A stretch of DNA of 64,000 bases from Pseudomonas sp. Irchel s3h14 (lineage in GTDB: Bacteria; Pseudomonadota; Gammaproteobacteria; Pseudomonadales; Pseudomonadaceae): contig NZ_FYDJ01000013.1 in assembly GCF_900187425.1 (NCBI RefSeq), positions 62,001 through 126,000 of the forward strand, in the 5' to 3' direction. How positions within the stretch are numbered: position 1 is the first letter of the stretch; every line of letters starts with the position of its first letter. Position numbers and translations under genes: made by a program. Positions 35,560 to 44,638 of the stretch are shown here, piece by piece. A model generated the notes under the pieces. It did not search any database. It was not told the DNA's origin and saw only the letters and a list, made by a program, of their open reading frames with translations.

Positions 35560-36153
35560 TCAAGCCGAAAGCATCTGCCGCAACACCACGCAATCGGCGG
35601 CATGCCAATCCGCCAACTCAGGCCAGGGATTATCCGGCAGGTTCACCAACACCGTCCGCGCCCCTGCCGCCCGACCGCAATCCAGATCAAAGCGGTAGTC
35701 ACCGACCATCACCATCTCACTGGCCGGGACATTCCAGGCCTGGGCCAACTTCAACAAACCACCGGGATGCGGTTTTGGTGGTGCTTCATCACGGCCCAGC
35801 ACATCCTCCACCGCGAAGCAGTCGGCCAGGCCGATCGCCTCCAGCGTGACGTGCGCCAGTTCGCGAGCATTGCGCGTGAGAATGCCCAGGCGATAACCGC
35901 GCCCGGCCAGCTCACGCACCAGCTCTACCGCGCCCGGCGCCGCTTTCGAACCCAGCGCCAAGTCTCGTTCGTGTTCCAGCAACCACGCATGTTTGGCTGC
36001 GGCTTCATCAGCCGGCAGCGCGGCGAGGTGGGTCAGGATGTCGTCTTCGGCAGGAATCGCCAACGCCACGCGGATCGCCGCGAAGTCATGCACGGCCACC
36101 GTCAGGGTGCCGTCCATGTCGAACACCCAGTGCCGCACCTCGGCCAGGCTCAT
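35560..36153 (-). CDS. HAD-family hydrolase (phosphoglycolate-phosphatase-like)
   Basis: A 197-residue HAD phosphatase. Motif I is WVFDMDGTLT (about 9-18) with the nucleophilic aspartate, motif II lies in GILTRNAREL (about 105), and motif IV is MVGDYRFDLDCGRAAGA (about 152-168). The start at MSLAEVRHW overlaps the tesB stop codon (TGATG-type overlap). Substrate class is small phosphorylated metabolites; the exact one is not readable. Confidence 0.88.
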   Translation of the reverse strand: MSLAEVRHWVFDMDGTLTVAVHDFAAIRVALAIPAEDDILTHLAALPADEAAAKHAWLLEHERDLALGSKAAPGAVELVRELAGRGYRLGILTRNARELAHVTLEAIGLADCFAVEDVLGRDEAPPKPHPGGLLKLAQAWNVPASEMVMVGDYRFDLDCGRAAGARTVLVNLPDNPWPELADWHAADCVVLRQMLSA

Positions 36154-37019
36154 GCCCAATCCTTGCGGTGGCGAATCAGGCCTTCCTGAGTGACCGACGC
36201 CACCAGTTGCCCGGCACGATTGAACACGCTGCCACGGGAGAAACCACGGGAATTGCCGGCCCACGGGCTGTCCATCGCATACAGCAACCAATCGTCGGCA
36301 CGCAGATCCTGATGGAACCACAGCGCGTGATCGAGGCTGGCGACCTGCATGTCTTTCTGCCAGACCGATTTGCCATGGGGCTGCATCGACGTGGTCAACA
36401 GACCGAAATCCGAGGCGTAGGCCAGCAGGTATTTATGCAGCGCCGGAGAATCGGCCAAGGCACCGTCGGCGCGAAACCAGACGTATTTGATCGGATCGGA
36501 CGGTTGCGGGTTGTACGGATCTTTCTCGGTGATCGGTCGGAACTCGATCGGTTTCGGGCACAGAAATTTTTCGCGCATGTGCTCGGGGATCAGGTGCTGG
36601 CGCTGCTGAGTGAGTTCCAGCTCCGACGGCAGGTTTTCCGGGCCGACCACAACCGGCATCTCGGCCTGATGCTGGAAGCCTTCTTCGTCGTACTGGAACG
36701 ACGCACTGCAGGTGAAAATCGGGTTGCCCTTCTGGATCGCCGTCACCCGGCGCGTGCTGAAACTGCCACCGTCGCGCACCCGGTCAACCTGATAAACCAC
36801 AGGCAACGCAGAATCGCCCGGACGCAGGAAATAGCCGTGCATCGAATGCACGTGGCGCGCTTCTTCGACCGTCTGACTGGCCGCCGACAGGGACTGACCG
36901 ATCACCTGACCACCGAACAGCTGACGAAAACCCAGGTCCTGGCTGCGGCCACGGAACAGGTTTTCTTCAATCGGTTCCAGGGTCAGCAGGTCAACCAGAT
37001 CATCCAACACTTGGCTCAT
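36150..37019 (-). CDS. tesB: Acyl-CoA thioesterase II
   Basis: TesB hydrolyses medium- and long-chain acyl-CoA. The 289-residue double hot-dog protein opens with VDLLTLEPIEENLFRGRSQD and carries the catalytic triad area HALWFHQDLRADDWLLY (aspartate), GFSRGSVFNRAG (serine/threonine) and SVTQEGLIR (glutamine near the C-terminus). It is translationally coupled to the HAD gene downstream. Confidence 0.94.
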   Translation of the reverse strand: MSQVLDDLVDLLTLEPIEENLFRGRSQDLGFRQLFGGQVIGQSLSAASQTVEEARHVHSMHGYFLRPGDSALPVVYQVDRVRDGGSFSTRRVTAIQKGNPIFTCSASFQYDEEGFQHQAEMPVVVGPENLPSELELTQQRQHLIPEHMREKFLCPKPIEFRPITEKDPYNPQPSDPIKYVWFRADGALADSPALHKYLLAYASDFGLLTTSMQPHGKSVWQKDMQVASLDHALWFHQDLRADDWLLYAMDSPWAGNSRGFSRGSVFNRAGQLVASVTQEGLIRHRKDWA

Positions 37020-37122
37020 TCAGACTCTCCTCACACAACGCATGCCGCGCAGTCTTGGCTGCGACGGTCGATTCAATTTCTGGCCAGGGCCCATGGGAGC
37101 CATTGTAAACGTCCGTGCCGGC

Positions 37123-37695
37123 TTATCCATGCAAGGTTTGCAGCCATTGTTCACGGGTGATGCGGTACAGCGCATGGTGACGCAGGGGATGATCGGCCGC
37201 GAGCATCGGGTGGTCGAAATCATCGGCTGAATCATGGTGCATGCCGATAGCCTGCATGACTTTCTGCGACGGCGTGTTGGTTTCGGTGGTGAAGGACACG
37301 ACCTCTTTCAGCGTCAACCGGTCAAACCCGCAGCGCAGAGCGGTCCACGCCGCTTCACTGGCATAGCCAAGCCCCCAGTGCTCTCGGGCCAGGCGCCAGC
37401 CGATTTCGGTGGCCGGGGTAAAACGCGCGTCGAAGCCGACCTCTGCGAGCCCGGTAAAACCGATAAATGCCCCGGAGTCCTTGCGTTCCAGCGCCCAGAG
37501 ACCGAAGCCATGCTCGGCGAAATGGCCACGAATCCGTCCGATCAGCGAGGCACTTTCCAGACGACTTAAAGGCGCCGGGAAATATCGCATCACCTGTGGA
37601 TCGGCGCACATCGCCGCAAACTCCGGCAAATCCTCATCGCGCCACTGTCGCAACAGCAGTCGCGCGCTCTCGAGTTCCAGTATCGGTTCCATCAT
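37123..37695 (-). CDS. GNAT acetyltransferase, RimJ/RimL-like
   Basis: A 190-residue GNAT protein. Landmarks are the opening LESARLLLRQWRDEDL, the beta4-alpha3 acetyl-CoA region EIGWRLAREHWGLGYASEA (about 90-108), and the TETNTPSQKVMQAIGM motif (about 130-145) typical of the RimJ/RimL acetyltransferases that modify protein N-termini or amino groups. It is divergent from a deacetylase-family gene with only 82 bp between them. Confidence 0.88.
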   Translation of the reverse strand: MMEPILELESARLLLRQWRDEDLPEFAAMCADPQVMRYFPAPLSRLESASLIGRIRGHFAEHGFGLWALERKDSGAFIGFTGLAEVGFDARFTPATEIGWRLAREHWGLGYASEAAWTALRCGFDRLTLKEVVSFTTETNTPSQKVMQAIGMHHDSADDFDHPMLAADHPLRHHALYRITREQWLQTLHG

Positions 37696-37777
37696 GCCCC
37701 CCGTTCCCATGCCGCAAGTCTACATCGCTGGTAGGATCCTTCACTCATTCCTACCCACCGTCCTGTATAAATCAGCC

Positions 37778-38698
37778 ATGCCCCTGCCCCTGATCTACCA
37801 CGAAGACTACAGTCCCGAGTTCCCGGCGGATCACCGCTTCCCCATGGACAAGTTTCGCCTGCTGCGCGATCACCTGGTGGACAGCGGACTGACTCGCGAC
37901 GCCGACCTCCTGCGCCCCGAGCTCTGCCCGCCAGAGATTCTCGCGCTCGCACATGACCCTGCGTATATCGAACGCTACATGGGCGGTGAGTTGTCCCGCG
38001 AAGACCAGCGGCGCCTCGGCCTGCCGTGGAGCGAAGCGCTGGCCCGGCGCACAGTACGTGCGGTCGGCGGCTCGCTGCTGGCGGCCGAGCAGGCGCTGGA
38101 ACATGGTTTGGCCTGTCACTTGGCCGGAGGCACCCATCACGCGCATTACGACCATCCTGCCGGGTTCTGCATCTTCAACGACCTGGCCGTGATCAGCCAT
38201 TTCCTGCTGGAAAGCGGTCGGGTGAATCGGGTGCTGATCTTCGACTGCGATGTGCATCAGGGCGACGGGACTGCACGGATTCTGCACAACACCCCGGAAG
38301 CGGTGACCGTTTCCCTGCACTGTGAGAAGAACTTTCCTGCACGCAAAGCCGAAAGTGACTGGGACATTCCACTGCCCAAGGGCATGGGCGATGCCGATTA
38401 CCTGAAGGTGGTGGACGATGCGCTCAATTATTTGCTGCCGCTCTACCAACCTGACCTGGTGTTGTACGACGCCGGCGTCGATGTGCATAAAGATGACGCG
38501 CTCGGCTATCTGAAGCTGACAGACGAAGGCGTCGCCGCTCGCGATGAAAGCGTGATGCGTCATTGCCTGGGCCGGGATATTCCAGTGGTCGGGGTGATAG
38601 GCGGCGGCTACAGCAAGGACCGCAAGGCGTTGGCGCGCCGTCATGGGATCCTGCATCACAGTGCGCAACGGGTCTGGCAGTCATCAGGCTGTCATTGA
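37778..38698 (+). CDS. Histone-deacetylase-family protein (class II-like amidohydrolase)
   Basis: A 306-residue zinc amidohydrolase of the arginase/deacetylase superfamily. It contains the histidine pair in AGGTHHAHYDHPAGFCIFND (about 112-131), the zinc ligands in IFDCDVHQGDG (about 149-159) and an additional aspartate in LYDAGVDVHKDD (about 229). Bacterial members deacetylate acetylated proteins, polyamines or acetoin-related compounds. The start is placed at MPLPLIYHEDY; a long frame upstream is antisense to the GNAT gene. Confidence 0.9.
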   Translation: MPLPLIYHEDYSPEFPADHRFPMDKFRLLRDHLVDSGLTRDADLLRPELCPPEILALAHDPAYIERYMGGELSREDQRRLGLPWSEALARRTVRAVGGSLLAAEQALEHGLACHLAGGTHHAHYDHPAGFCIFNDLAVISHFLLESGRVNRVLIFDCDVHQGDGTARILHNTPEAVTVSLHCEKNFPARKAESDWDIPLPKGMGDADYLKVVDDALNYLLPLYQPDLVLYDAGVDVHKDDALGYLKLTDEGVAARDESVMRHCLGRDIPVVGVIGGGYSKDRKALARRHGILHHSAQRVWQSSGCH

Positions 38699-38835
38699 GG
38701 TGTGGGTCTTTACCCACAATGCCTGTGGAACTGCCTGTGGATAACCTGAGTGAAAGGCCCTACAGGCCATGCTGCATATAGCCTGCAAAGTGGTGGTTGT
38801 TTTTTGATCAGCCATTTGAAACGACACAGTTCCAA

Positions 38836-38925
38836 TGTGGGAGCGGGCTTGCTCGCGAAAGCGATTTAACATTCAACATTGATGTCGACTGATACACCGC
38901 TTTCGCGAGCAAGCCCGCTCCCACA
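38836..38925. repeat. REPIN-type inverted pair, type A
   Basis: Arms starting TGTGGGAGCGGGCTTGCTCG and ending with the reverse complement at 38925 are separated by a spacer containing TTTAACATTCAACATTGATG, nearly the same spacer as in the copies at 4408 and 63707. Confidence 0.92.
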
Positions 38926-38979
38926 TGGATCTGTGCTGGTAGAATGCGCGGCTTATTCCGCCACGCCGCAGCTCTCGCC

Positions 38980-40221
38980 ATGACCCAGCCCTCGCCCTCC
39001 TCCTCTTCTCACGTTGCCATCATCGGCGGCGGCCCCGCCGGTTTGATGGCGGCCGAAGTGCTGAGCCAGGCCGGGATCAAGGTCGACCTGTACGACGGCA
39101 TGCCTTCGGTGGGGCGAAAATTCCTGCTGGCCGGCGTGGGTGGCATGAACATCACCCATTCCGAAGCCTACCCGGCATTTCTCTCACGCTACGCCGAACG
39201 CGCGCCGCAAATTGCGCCGTTGTTGCGGTCATTTGGCGCTGATGCGCTGTGCCAATGGATTCATGACCTGGGCATCGAAACCTTTGTCGGCAGCTCCGGG
39301 CGAGTCTTTCCTACAGACATGAAAGCCGCCCCCCTGTTACGCGCATGGCTCAAACGTCTGCGAGACAGCGGCGTCGTTATCCACACCCGTCACCGCTGGC
39401 TCGGCTGGGATGACAGCGGTGGATTGCGTATCGACAGCCCCGAGGGCGAAAAAACCGTCAAACCTGACGCAACCTTGCTGGCCCTCGGCGGCGGCAGCTG
39501 GTCGCGCCTCGGCTCGGACGGCGCCTGGATGCTGCCACTGGAACAACGCGGCGTAGGACTCGCACCGCTGCAACCGAGTAATTGCGGCTTTGAGGTGCAG
39601 GCCTGGAGCGAGTTGATGGTCAGCAAATTCGCCGGCGCACCGCTGAAAAACATCGCCATTGGCCTCAATGACGACGTGCCGCGGCTCGGAGAATGTGTGA
39701 TCACGGCAACCGGGATTGAAGGCAGTTTGATCTACGCCTTGTCGGCGCCGATCCGCGAAGCTATCAATCAGCACGGCTCGGCAACCATTCACCTCGACCT
39801 GTTACCGGGCAAGCCTGTGGATAAAGTTCAGGCTGCGCTGAGCAAACCGCGCGGTTCACGCTCCATGGCTAAACACCTGCACAGTCAGCTCGGGATCGAT
39901 GGCGTGAAAGCGGCGTTGCTGCGCGAACTCACTCCGGCCGAATGCTTCACCGATCCGGCGCAGCTGGCCAAAGCGATCAAAGCGCTGCCACTGACACTGG
40001 TGAAAACCCGCCCACTGGACGAGGCCATCAGCAGCGCCGGTGGCGTGATGTTCGAATCGATGGATGAACGTTTGATGCTCAAGCAACTGCCTGGCATGTT
40101 CTGCGCGGGGGAAATGCTGGATTGGGAAGCGCCGACCGGCGGCTATCTGCTGACCGCGTGTTTCGCCAGTGGGCGAGCGGCAGGGTTGGGGATGGTGGAG
40201 TGGTTGAAACAACGATGCTGA
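38980..40221 (+). CDS. NAD(P)/FAD-dependent flavoprotein, HI0933/TIGR03862 type
   Basis: A 413-residue flavoprotein. FAD motif VAIIGGGPAGLMAAEVL (about 9-25) is followed by GRKFLLAGVGGMNITHSE (about 45-62) typical of the HI0933/YhiN/BaiN group, and the C-terminal GEMLDWEAPTGGYLLTACFASG (about 376-397) binds the flavin again. Function in Pseudomonas is unknown; related enzymes reduce double bonds or modify RNA/steroids. Start at MTQPSPSSSS is preferred over a frame extension of 12 codons. Confidence 0.88.
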   Translation: MTQPSPSSSSHVAIIGGGPAGLMAAEVLSQAGIKVDLYDGMPSVGRKFLLAGVGGMNITHSEAYPAFLSRYAERAPQIAPLLRSFGADALCQWIHDLGIETFVGSSGRVFPTDMKAAPLLRAWLKRLRDSGVVIHTRHRWLGWDDSGGLRIDSPEGEKTVKPDATLLALGGGSWSRLGSDGAWMLPLEQRGVGLAPLQPSNCGFEVQAWSELMVSKFAGAPLKNIAIGLNDDVPRLGECVITATGIEGSLIYALSAPIREAINQHGSATIHLDLLPGKPVDKVQAALSKPRGSRSMAKHLHSQLGIDGVKAALLRELTPAECFTDPAQLAKAIKALPLTLVKTRPLDEAISSAGGVMFESMDERLMLKQLPGMFCAGEMLDWEAPTGGYLLTACFASGRAAGLGMVEWLKQRC

Positions 40222-40230
40222 TCGTTGACT

Positions 40231-40340
40231 GATCGTTCCCACGCTCTGCGTGGGAATGCAGCCCGGGACGCTCCGCGTCCCTTCAAAGCCGAACGCGGAG
40301 CGTCCGAAGAGGCATTCCCACGCGGAGCGTGGGAACGATC
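40231..40340. repeat. REP-type composite palindrome, type C
   Basis: Outer arms GATCGTTCCCACGCTCTGCG and the inverted CGCGGAGCGTGGGAACGATC enclose a second inverted pair (GGGACGCTCCGCGTCCC and CGCGGAGCGTCC). The same composite occurs at 43279 and 60730. Lies between convergent genes. Confidence 0.92.
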
Positions 40341-40349
40341 ATTGGGTGA

Positions 40350-41684
40350 TCAAGGCTTCTTCTTACGCGGTCCAGTATTAAACACCGGCACTTTTCGCAC
40401 AGGCTTGATCGAAGGCTCCGGCGCCGAAGCATCCCCACTCTCAACCCACTTGCCCAGATTGCGTTTACCGCCACCGGAGGTCTTCGGCTTCTTAGGTTTT
40501 TTCGGCTTCTTGACCACCTGACCGCTGGCATCGGTATCCGGCACCCGGTGCTCAGGCTCGAAGTCATGCTCCATCTGGCGAGGCAATGTCTGACGGGTCA
40601 ACGTCTCGATGGCCGACAGCAGATTCACTTCATCAGCGCAGACCAGCGAAATCGCCTGCCCGGTTGCACCCGCGCGACCGGTACGACCGATCCGGTGGAT
40701 GTAGTCCTCCGCCACGATCGGCAGGTCGAAGTTGACCACCAATGGCAAATCTTCGATATCCAGACCACGGGCCGCAACGTCGGTGGCCACAAGAATCTGC
40801 ACTTCACTGGCCTTGAAACGGTCCAGCGCACGCTGACGGGTTGCCTGAGGTTTGTCGCCGTGGATGCCATCGGCATTGACGCCCAGACCCTGGAGTTTTT
40901 CCACCAGCGCGTCCACGCCATTACGGGTCTTGGCGAACACCAGCACCTGCTTCCACTTGCCCTTGCGCAGCAAATGGATGAACAGCTCCGGCTTGCGCTT
41001 CTTGTCCACCGTCACCACCCATTGCTTGACGGTGTTGGCAGCCACGTTGCGCGGGCTGACTTCGATGCTCAGTGGATCGTTGAGCATTTGTCCAGCCAGC
41101 AAGCGGATCGCGTCGGAGAACGTCGCGGAGAACAACAGCGTCTGACGTTGCTTCGGCAGCACGCGGTAGATATTCCCCAGTTCCTCGGAGAAACCCAGAT
41201 CAAGCATGCGATCGGCTTCGTCCAGAATCAGGGTTTGCAGCTGATTGAACTTGAGGGCCTTCTGGCGATACAGGTCGAGCAAACGACCCGGCGTCGCCAC
41301 CAGCACGTCAACACCCTTGCGCAGCTTCATCATTTGCGGGTTGATGCTGACGCCGCCGTACACCGCGTAAGTGCTCAACGGCAGGTTCTCGGCGTACTGA
41401 CGCACGGCTTCGTGAACCTGTTCGGCCAATTCGCGGGTCGGCACCAGGATCAGTGCGCGAACCGAGTTAGACGCCACTTTCGGCCCTTCCATGGCCAGCA
41501 ATTGCAGGAGCGGCAGCGCGAAGCCGGCGGTCTTGCCCGTCCCGGTCTGGGCGGCGGCCATCAGGTCGCGACCGGCCAGCACCGCCGGAATGGCTTGCGC
41601 CTGAACCGGCGTCGGGGTCTGGTAGCCGAGCGTCTCGAGAGAGCGCAGCAAGGGTTCGATCAGGCCAAGGGAGGCGAAAGTCAT
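40350..41684 (-). CDS. rhlE: DEAD-box RNA helicase RhlE
   Basis: A 444-residue ATP-dependent RNA helicase. Motifs in order: Q motif region TPVQAQAIP, motif I AQTGTGKT (about 45-52), DEAD (about 155), SAT (about 189), and HRIGRTGRAGATG (about 328-340). The C-terminal tail is basic (KKPKKPKKPKTSGGGKRNLG), as in RhlE proteins that act in ribosome assembly and cold-dependent RNA turnover. The ATG at 41684 begins the conserved MTFASLGL; an upstream one is 12 codons earlier. Confidence 0.94.
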   Translation of the reverse strand: MTFASLGLIEPLLRSLETLGYQTPTPVQAQAIPAVLAGRDLMAAAQTGTGKTAGFALPLLQLLAMEGPKVASNSVRALILVPTRELAEQVHEAVRQYAENLPLSTYAVYGGVSINPQMMKLRKGVDVLVATPGRLLDLYRQKALKFNQLQTLILDEADRMLDLGFSEELGNIYRVLPKQRQTLLFSATFSDAIRLLAGQMLNDPLSIEVSPRNVAANTVKQWVVTVDKKRKPELFIHLLRKGKWKQVLVFAKTRNGVDALVEKLQGLGVNADGIHGDKPQATRQRALDRFKASEVQILVATDVAARGLDIEDLPLVVNFDLPIVAEDYIHRIGRTGRAGATGQAISLVCADEVNLLSAIETLTRQTLPRQMEHDFEPEHRVPDTDASGQVVKKPKKPKKPKTSGGGKRNLGKWVESGDASAPEPSIKPVRKVPVFNTGPRKKKP

Positions 41685-41736
41685 GGGATTACCGTAGGAA
41701 AAATCAGCGCGGGTGTGCAATGGCGCGCAGTTTACC

Positions 41737-42663
41737 CTAATTCACACGGGATTCTGTCGGCACCGCTACGGCAGGTTGAACGGGAGTTCGACGCCACTGC
41801 GGCAACCCGATCAACACCACGGCGCTGATGATCACCAGCATGGCCAGCGCTTCTTCGATTCCGATGGTCTCGCCGACAAACACGATCCCCAGCAACACCG
41901 CCACGGCCGGGTTGACGTAGGCATAACTGGTGGCCGCCGCCGGACGCACGTTTTTCAACAGATACATATAAGCGTTGAAGGCGATGATCGAACCAAAGAA
42001 GGTCAGATAGGCCAGGGCCGCCCAGCCTTCGATCGGCGGCATGGCGTCCAGATGCTCACCACTCAGCGCACTGCCGATCAGCAGCGCTACACCGCCGACC
42101 AGCATTTCCACGGCACTGGCCATCGCGCCCTGAGGCAGCGGCAAGTGTTTGCTCCACACCGAACCGAATGCCCAGGAGGCTGCGGCGAATATCAGCAACG
42201 CGGCACCCAACGGGCTCGATTGCAGGTTGGAACCGAGATTGAGCATGGCGATGCCGATCAACCCGAGCACAATCCCGGCCCATTCGAGACGGGTATTACG
42301 CGCGCCCCAGAAATATCCGCAGAGCAAGGTAAACAGCGGCACCGTCGCCACCGCCAACGCAGCCACACCCGAGGCGACACCCATGTGTTCGGCCACGCTC
42401 ACCCCGCCGTTACCGCACGCCAGCAGCAAAATCCCGATGATCCCGGCGGCTTTCCACTGCGCCCAGGTCGGTGCCGGCGCCCCGCGCCAACGCAGGAACG
42501 CGTACATCAACGTCCCGGCGATCACGAAGCGGATACCGGCGAGCAGCAACGGCGGCCAATACTCCACGCCGATGCGGATCACCAGGTAAGTCGAACCCCA
42601 AATCACGTACAACGCGAAAAAGGCAGCGATCAACGGTAAGGGAAAACGACGTAAGCCAGGCAT
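41737..42663 (-). CDS. EamA/DMT-family transporter, YedA-like
   Basis: A 308-residue ten-helix carrier with two EamA repeats; AFFALYVIWGSTYLVIRIGV in helix 1 and the WGSTYL motif are typical of the RhaT/YedA type amino acid and metabolite exporters. It is divergent from an Lrp-family gene, sharing a 162-bp spacer, an arrangement typical of Lrp-controlled amino acid efflux. Cargo is not readable from sequence. Confidence 0.88.
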   Translation of the reverse strand: MPGLRRFPLPLIAAFFALYVIWGSTYLVIRIGVEYWPPLLLAGIRFVIAGTLMYAFLRWRGAPAPTWAQWKAAGIIGILLLACGNGGVSVAEHMGVASGVAALAVATVPLFTLLCGYFWGARNTRLEWAGIVLGLIGIAMLNLGSNLQSSPLGAALLIFAAASWAFGSVWSKHLPLPQGAMASAVEMLVGGVALLIGSALSGEHLDAMPPIEGWAALAYLTFFGSIIAFNAYMYLLKNVRPAAATSYAYVNPAVAVLLGIVFVGETIGIEEALAMLVIISAVVLIGLPQWRRTPVQPAVAVPTESRVN

Positions 42664-42737
42664 GGGGCAGCTCGTAGGCAAGACAAGTGAACAGCTATTC
42701 TAGAAAGGCCAGCGGCGTAAAATAAGTTACAAAACCT

Positions 42738-42795
42738 GTTTATAGCGCCGGTACACTTTTCAAAACACGGAGATCACCGCTATAAACCGTGTTTT
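42738..42795. promoter_or_regulatory. Two interleaved inverted repeats between eamA and lrp
   Basis: GTTTATAGCG (42738-42747) pairs with CGCTATAAAC (42778-42787), and AAAACACGG (42762-42770) pairs with CCGTGTTTT (42787-42795). The two pairings compete because the right arms abut and one left arm lies inside the other loop. It may be a pair of regulator sites for the Lrp-family protein, or a switchable leader. Confidence 0.6.
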
Positions 42796-42825
42796 CGAAA
42801 GTCAGTCATTTTCAGGAGTACCACG

Positions 42826-43275
42826 ATGGATAAATACGACCGCATGCTCCTCAGCGCCCTGTTGGAAAACGGTCGTGCGTCCTACGCCGACCTGGCGCGC
42901 AAAGTGAACCTGTCCGCTCCGGCCGTAGCCGAGCGCGTGGCCAAACTGGAAGCCTGCGGGGTCATCACGGGTTACCAGGCGAAAGTCGACATGGCAAAGC
43001 TTGGCTTGCCGATCCAGTGCGTCATCGAACTGCGCTTGAACCAGCACGGTAATCAGAAGGCCTACGACGACCTGATCAAAATCCCACAACTGACCGAATG
43101 CCATCGGGTGACGGGGGATCCGTGCGTGATCATGCAAGCGGCGGTGGGTTCGATGCCGGAGCTGGAAGAGTTGATCAACCGTATCGCCAAGTTCGGGTTC
43201 AGCAAGACGTCGATTGTGCTGTCGAGCGCCATCGAAAAGCGCGTGCCGCTAGGGCAACTGGAAGGAAAGGCCTGA
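42826..43275 (+). CDS. Lrp/AsnC-family transcriptional regulator
   Basis: A 149-residue regulator with N-terminal HTH (LARKVNLSAPAVAERVAKLE, about 25-44) and the RAM amino-acid-binding domain (about 65-145) including GDPCVIMQA. A good ribosome site (CAGGAG) precedes the ATG. Divergent from the EamA exporter, it is probably its activator and an amino acid its effector. Confidence 0.92.
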   Translation: MDKYDRMLLSALLENGRASYADLARKVNLSAPAVAERVAKLEACGVITGYQAKVDMAKLGLPIQCVIELRLNQHGNQKAYDDLIKIPQLTECHRVTGDPCVIMQAAVGSMPELEELINRIAKFGFSKTSIVLSSAIEKRVPLGQLEGKA

Positions 43276-43278
43276 CTA

Positions 43279-43384
43279 GATCGTTCCCACGCTCCGCGTG
43301 GGAATGCCTCAATGGACGCTCTGCGTCCGCTTTGGGACGCGGAGCGTCCCGGGCTGCATTCCCACGCAGAGCGTGGGAACGATC
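43279..43384. repeat. REP-type composite palindrome, type C
   Basis: Same nested inverted arms as at 40231, bounded by GATCGTTCCCACGCTCCGCG on the left and its near reverse complement on the right. Sits between convergent lrp and exonuclease genes. Confidence 0.92.
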
Positions 43385-43387
43385 ATC

Positions 43388-43999
43388 TTAAAAACCGCGA
43401 TGGCGCTTGAGATGCTCATTGATCTTCGCCGCCGGCACTTTCTGCAAGCTCACCAGCAGATCATGGGACAACTCGCGCAACCCATGCTTCTGCCGCAACT
43501 CCTGAGCCAAATGCGCCGTCAGGTTGGCGGCCATTTCCGCATCGGCCATGGCCCGGTGAGCTTTACCGGTGTGAGGCAGGTTGGCGAACGTGGTAAGCGT
43601 GCCGAGTTTGTGGTTCGGCGCGGCGGGCATCAAACGGCGGGCGAGTAGCAGCGAGCAGGCAAAGTTCTGCAAGCGTGTGCGTTTGATGCGACCGAGCTCA
43701 AAGTCCCAGAACTTCTGGTCGAACGCGGCGTTGTGGGCCAGCAGCGGTGTGATGCCGACGAATTCGTTGACTTCGTTCATCACCTGCTCGGCCGATGGCG
43801 CGGTGCGCAACATGGCGTTGCTGATGCCGGTGAGTTGTTCGATGAAGGCCGGGACGCGCACGCCGGCATTCATCAGGCTTTGGTAACGCTCGACGATGCG
43901 CCCCTGTTCAAGGATCACCACGGCAATTTCCGTGGCCCGGCAGCTGCTGCTCGGGGAGATCCCGGTGGTTTCAAAGTCGATGACTGCTATGCGTTCCAA
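43388..43999 (-). CDS. DnaQ-like 3'-5' exonuclease
   Basis: A 203-residue DEDDh exonuclease. Exo I is VIDFETTG (D8, E10), Exo II is LLAHNAAFDQKFW (about 88-100), and Exo III is HRAMADAEMAA (about 156-166), so the catalytic set is complete. It lacks the clamp- and polymerase-binding parts of the main proofreading subunit, so it is a separate exonuclease, possibly of RNase T/PolC-like type. Precedes the NYN gene in the opposite-sense order (NYN is upstream on the same strand). Confidence 0.88.
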   Translation of the reverse strand: MERIAVIDFETTGISPSSSCRATEIAVVILEQGRIVERYQSLMNAGVRVPAFIEQLTGISNAMLRTAPSAEQVMNEVNEFVGITPLLAHNAAFDQKFWDFELGRIKRTRLQNFACSLLLARRLMPAAPNHKLGTLTTFANLPHTGKAHRAMADAEMAANLTAHLAQELRQKHGLRELSHDLLVSLQKVPAAKINEHLKRHRGF

Positions 44000-44021
44000 A
44001 CCTGTTTCAACTCCGTAAAAA

Positions 44022-44501
44022 TCAATTCTTGAGCAGCAACGCGCCTTCGATCGGCACGTAGCGGCTGGCGGCGCGGATCAGCGAGTTGGCCGTCAGGCCC
44101 GGCACGCCGTAGGCCACGGCTTGCACCCCGTGCTTGGTGATGATGCGCTCCAGCAACATGTCGAAATCACCGTCACCGGAGGCCAGCACCACTTCGTCGA
44201 CATGATCGGCGGCGTCCATGATGTCGAGGGTGATGCCCACGTCCCAGTCACCCTTGGCCGAGCCATCGCTGCGCTGGATGTAGGGCTTGAGCTTCACGAC
44301 GAAGCCGAGGTTGCGCAGGATCTGCTGGAATTGCTGCTGTTTGCTGTCGCCGCGATCGATGGCGTAGGCATAGGCCTCGACGATATCGCCCTGTTTGCTG
44401 ATATCAGCCCACAGCGCGGCATAGTTGAAGTGGCAACCATAAGCCTGACGCACGGTGTAATAGAGGTTCTGGACATCGGCGAACACTGCGATTTTTTTCA
44501 C
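44022..44501 (-). CDS. NYN-domain protein (LabA/DUF88-like ribonuclease)
   Basis: A 159-residue single NYN domain. Acidic active-site residues are visible in AVFADVQNLYY (aspartate 9, asparagine 12), YAYAIDRGDSK and VLASGDGDFDML (SGDGDF), matching the PIN-like nuclease site. Such proteins cleave RNA; LabA in cyanobacteria affects clock output. It starts upstream of, and may be cotranscribed with, the exonuclease gene (22 bp apart). Confidence 0.9.
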   Translation of the reverse strand: MKKIAVFADVQNLYYTVRQAYGCHFNYAALWADISKQGDIVEAYAYAIDRGDSKQQQFQQILRNLGFVVKLKPYIQRSDGSAKGDWDVGITLDIMDAADHVDEVVLASGDGDFDMLLERIITKHGVQAVAYGVPGLTANSLIRAASRYVPIEGALLLKN

Positions 44502-44638
44502 CGGTCATCCTCGTTGGCGCGCCGGAGCGCGGGCAGGATCAGGCACCAGGCCCGAAAAGTTGCCCAGTATGCCAGCCTGAAGGATTGTTCCGCGAATAAT
44601 CGGCCCGGAGCGCCGCAGCGCTCCGGACGAATGGCGTA

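Noticed and set aside
38729..38742. DnaA-box match TGTGGATAA (and another near 45439)
   Set aside because: Single isolated boxes far from each other do not indicate an origin.
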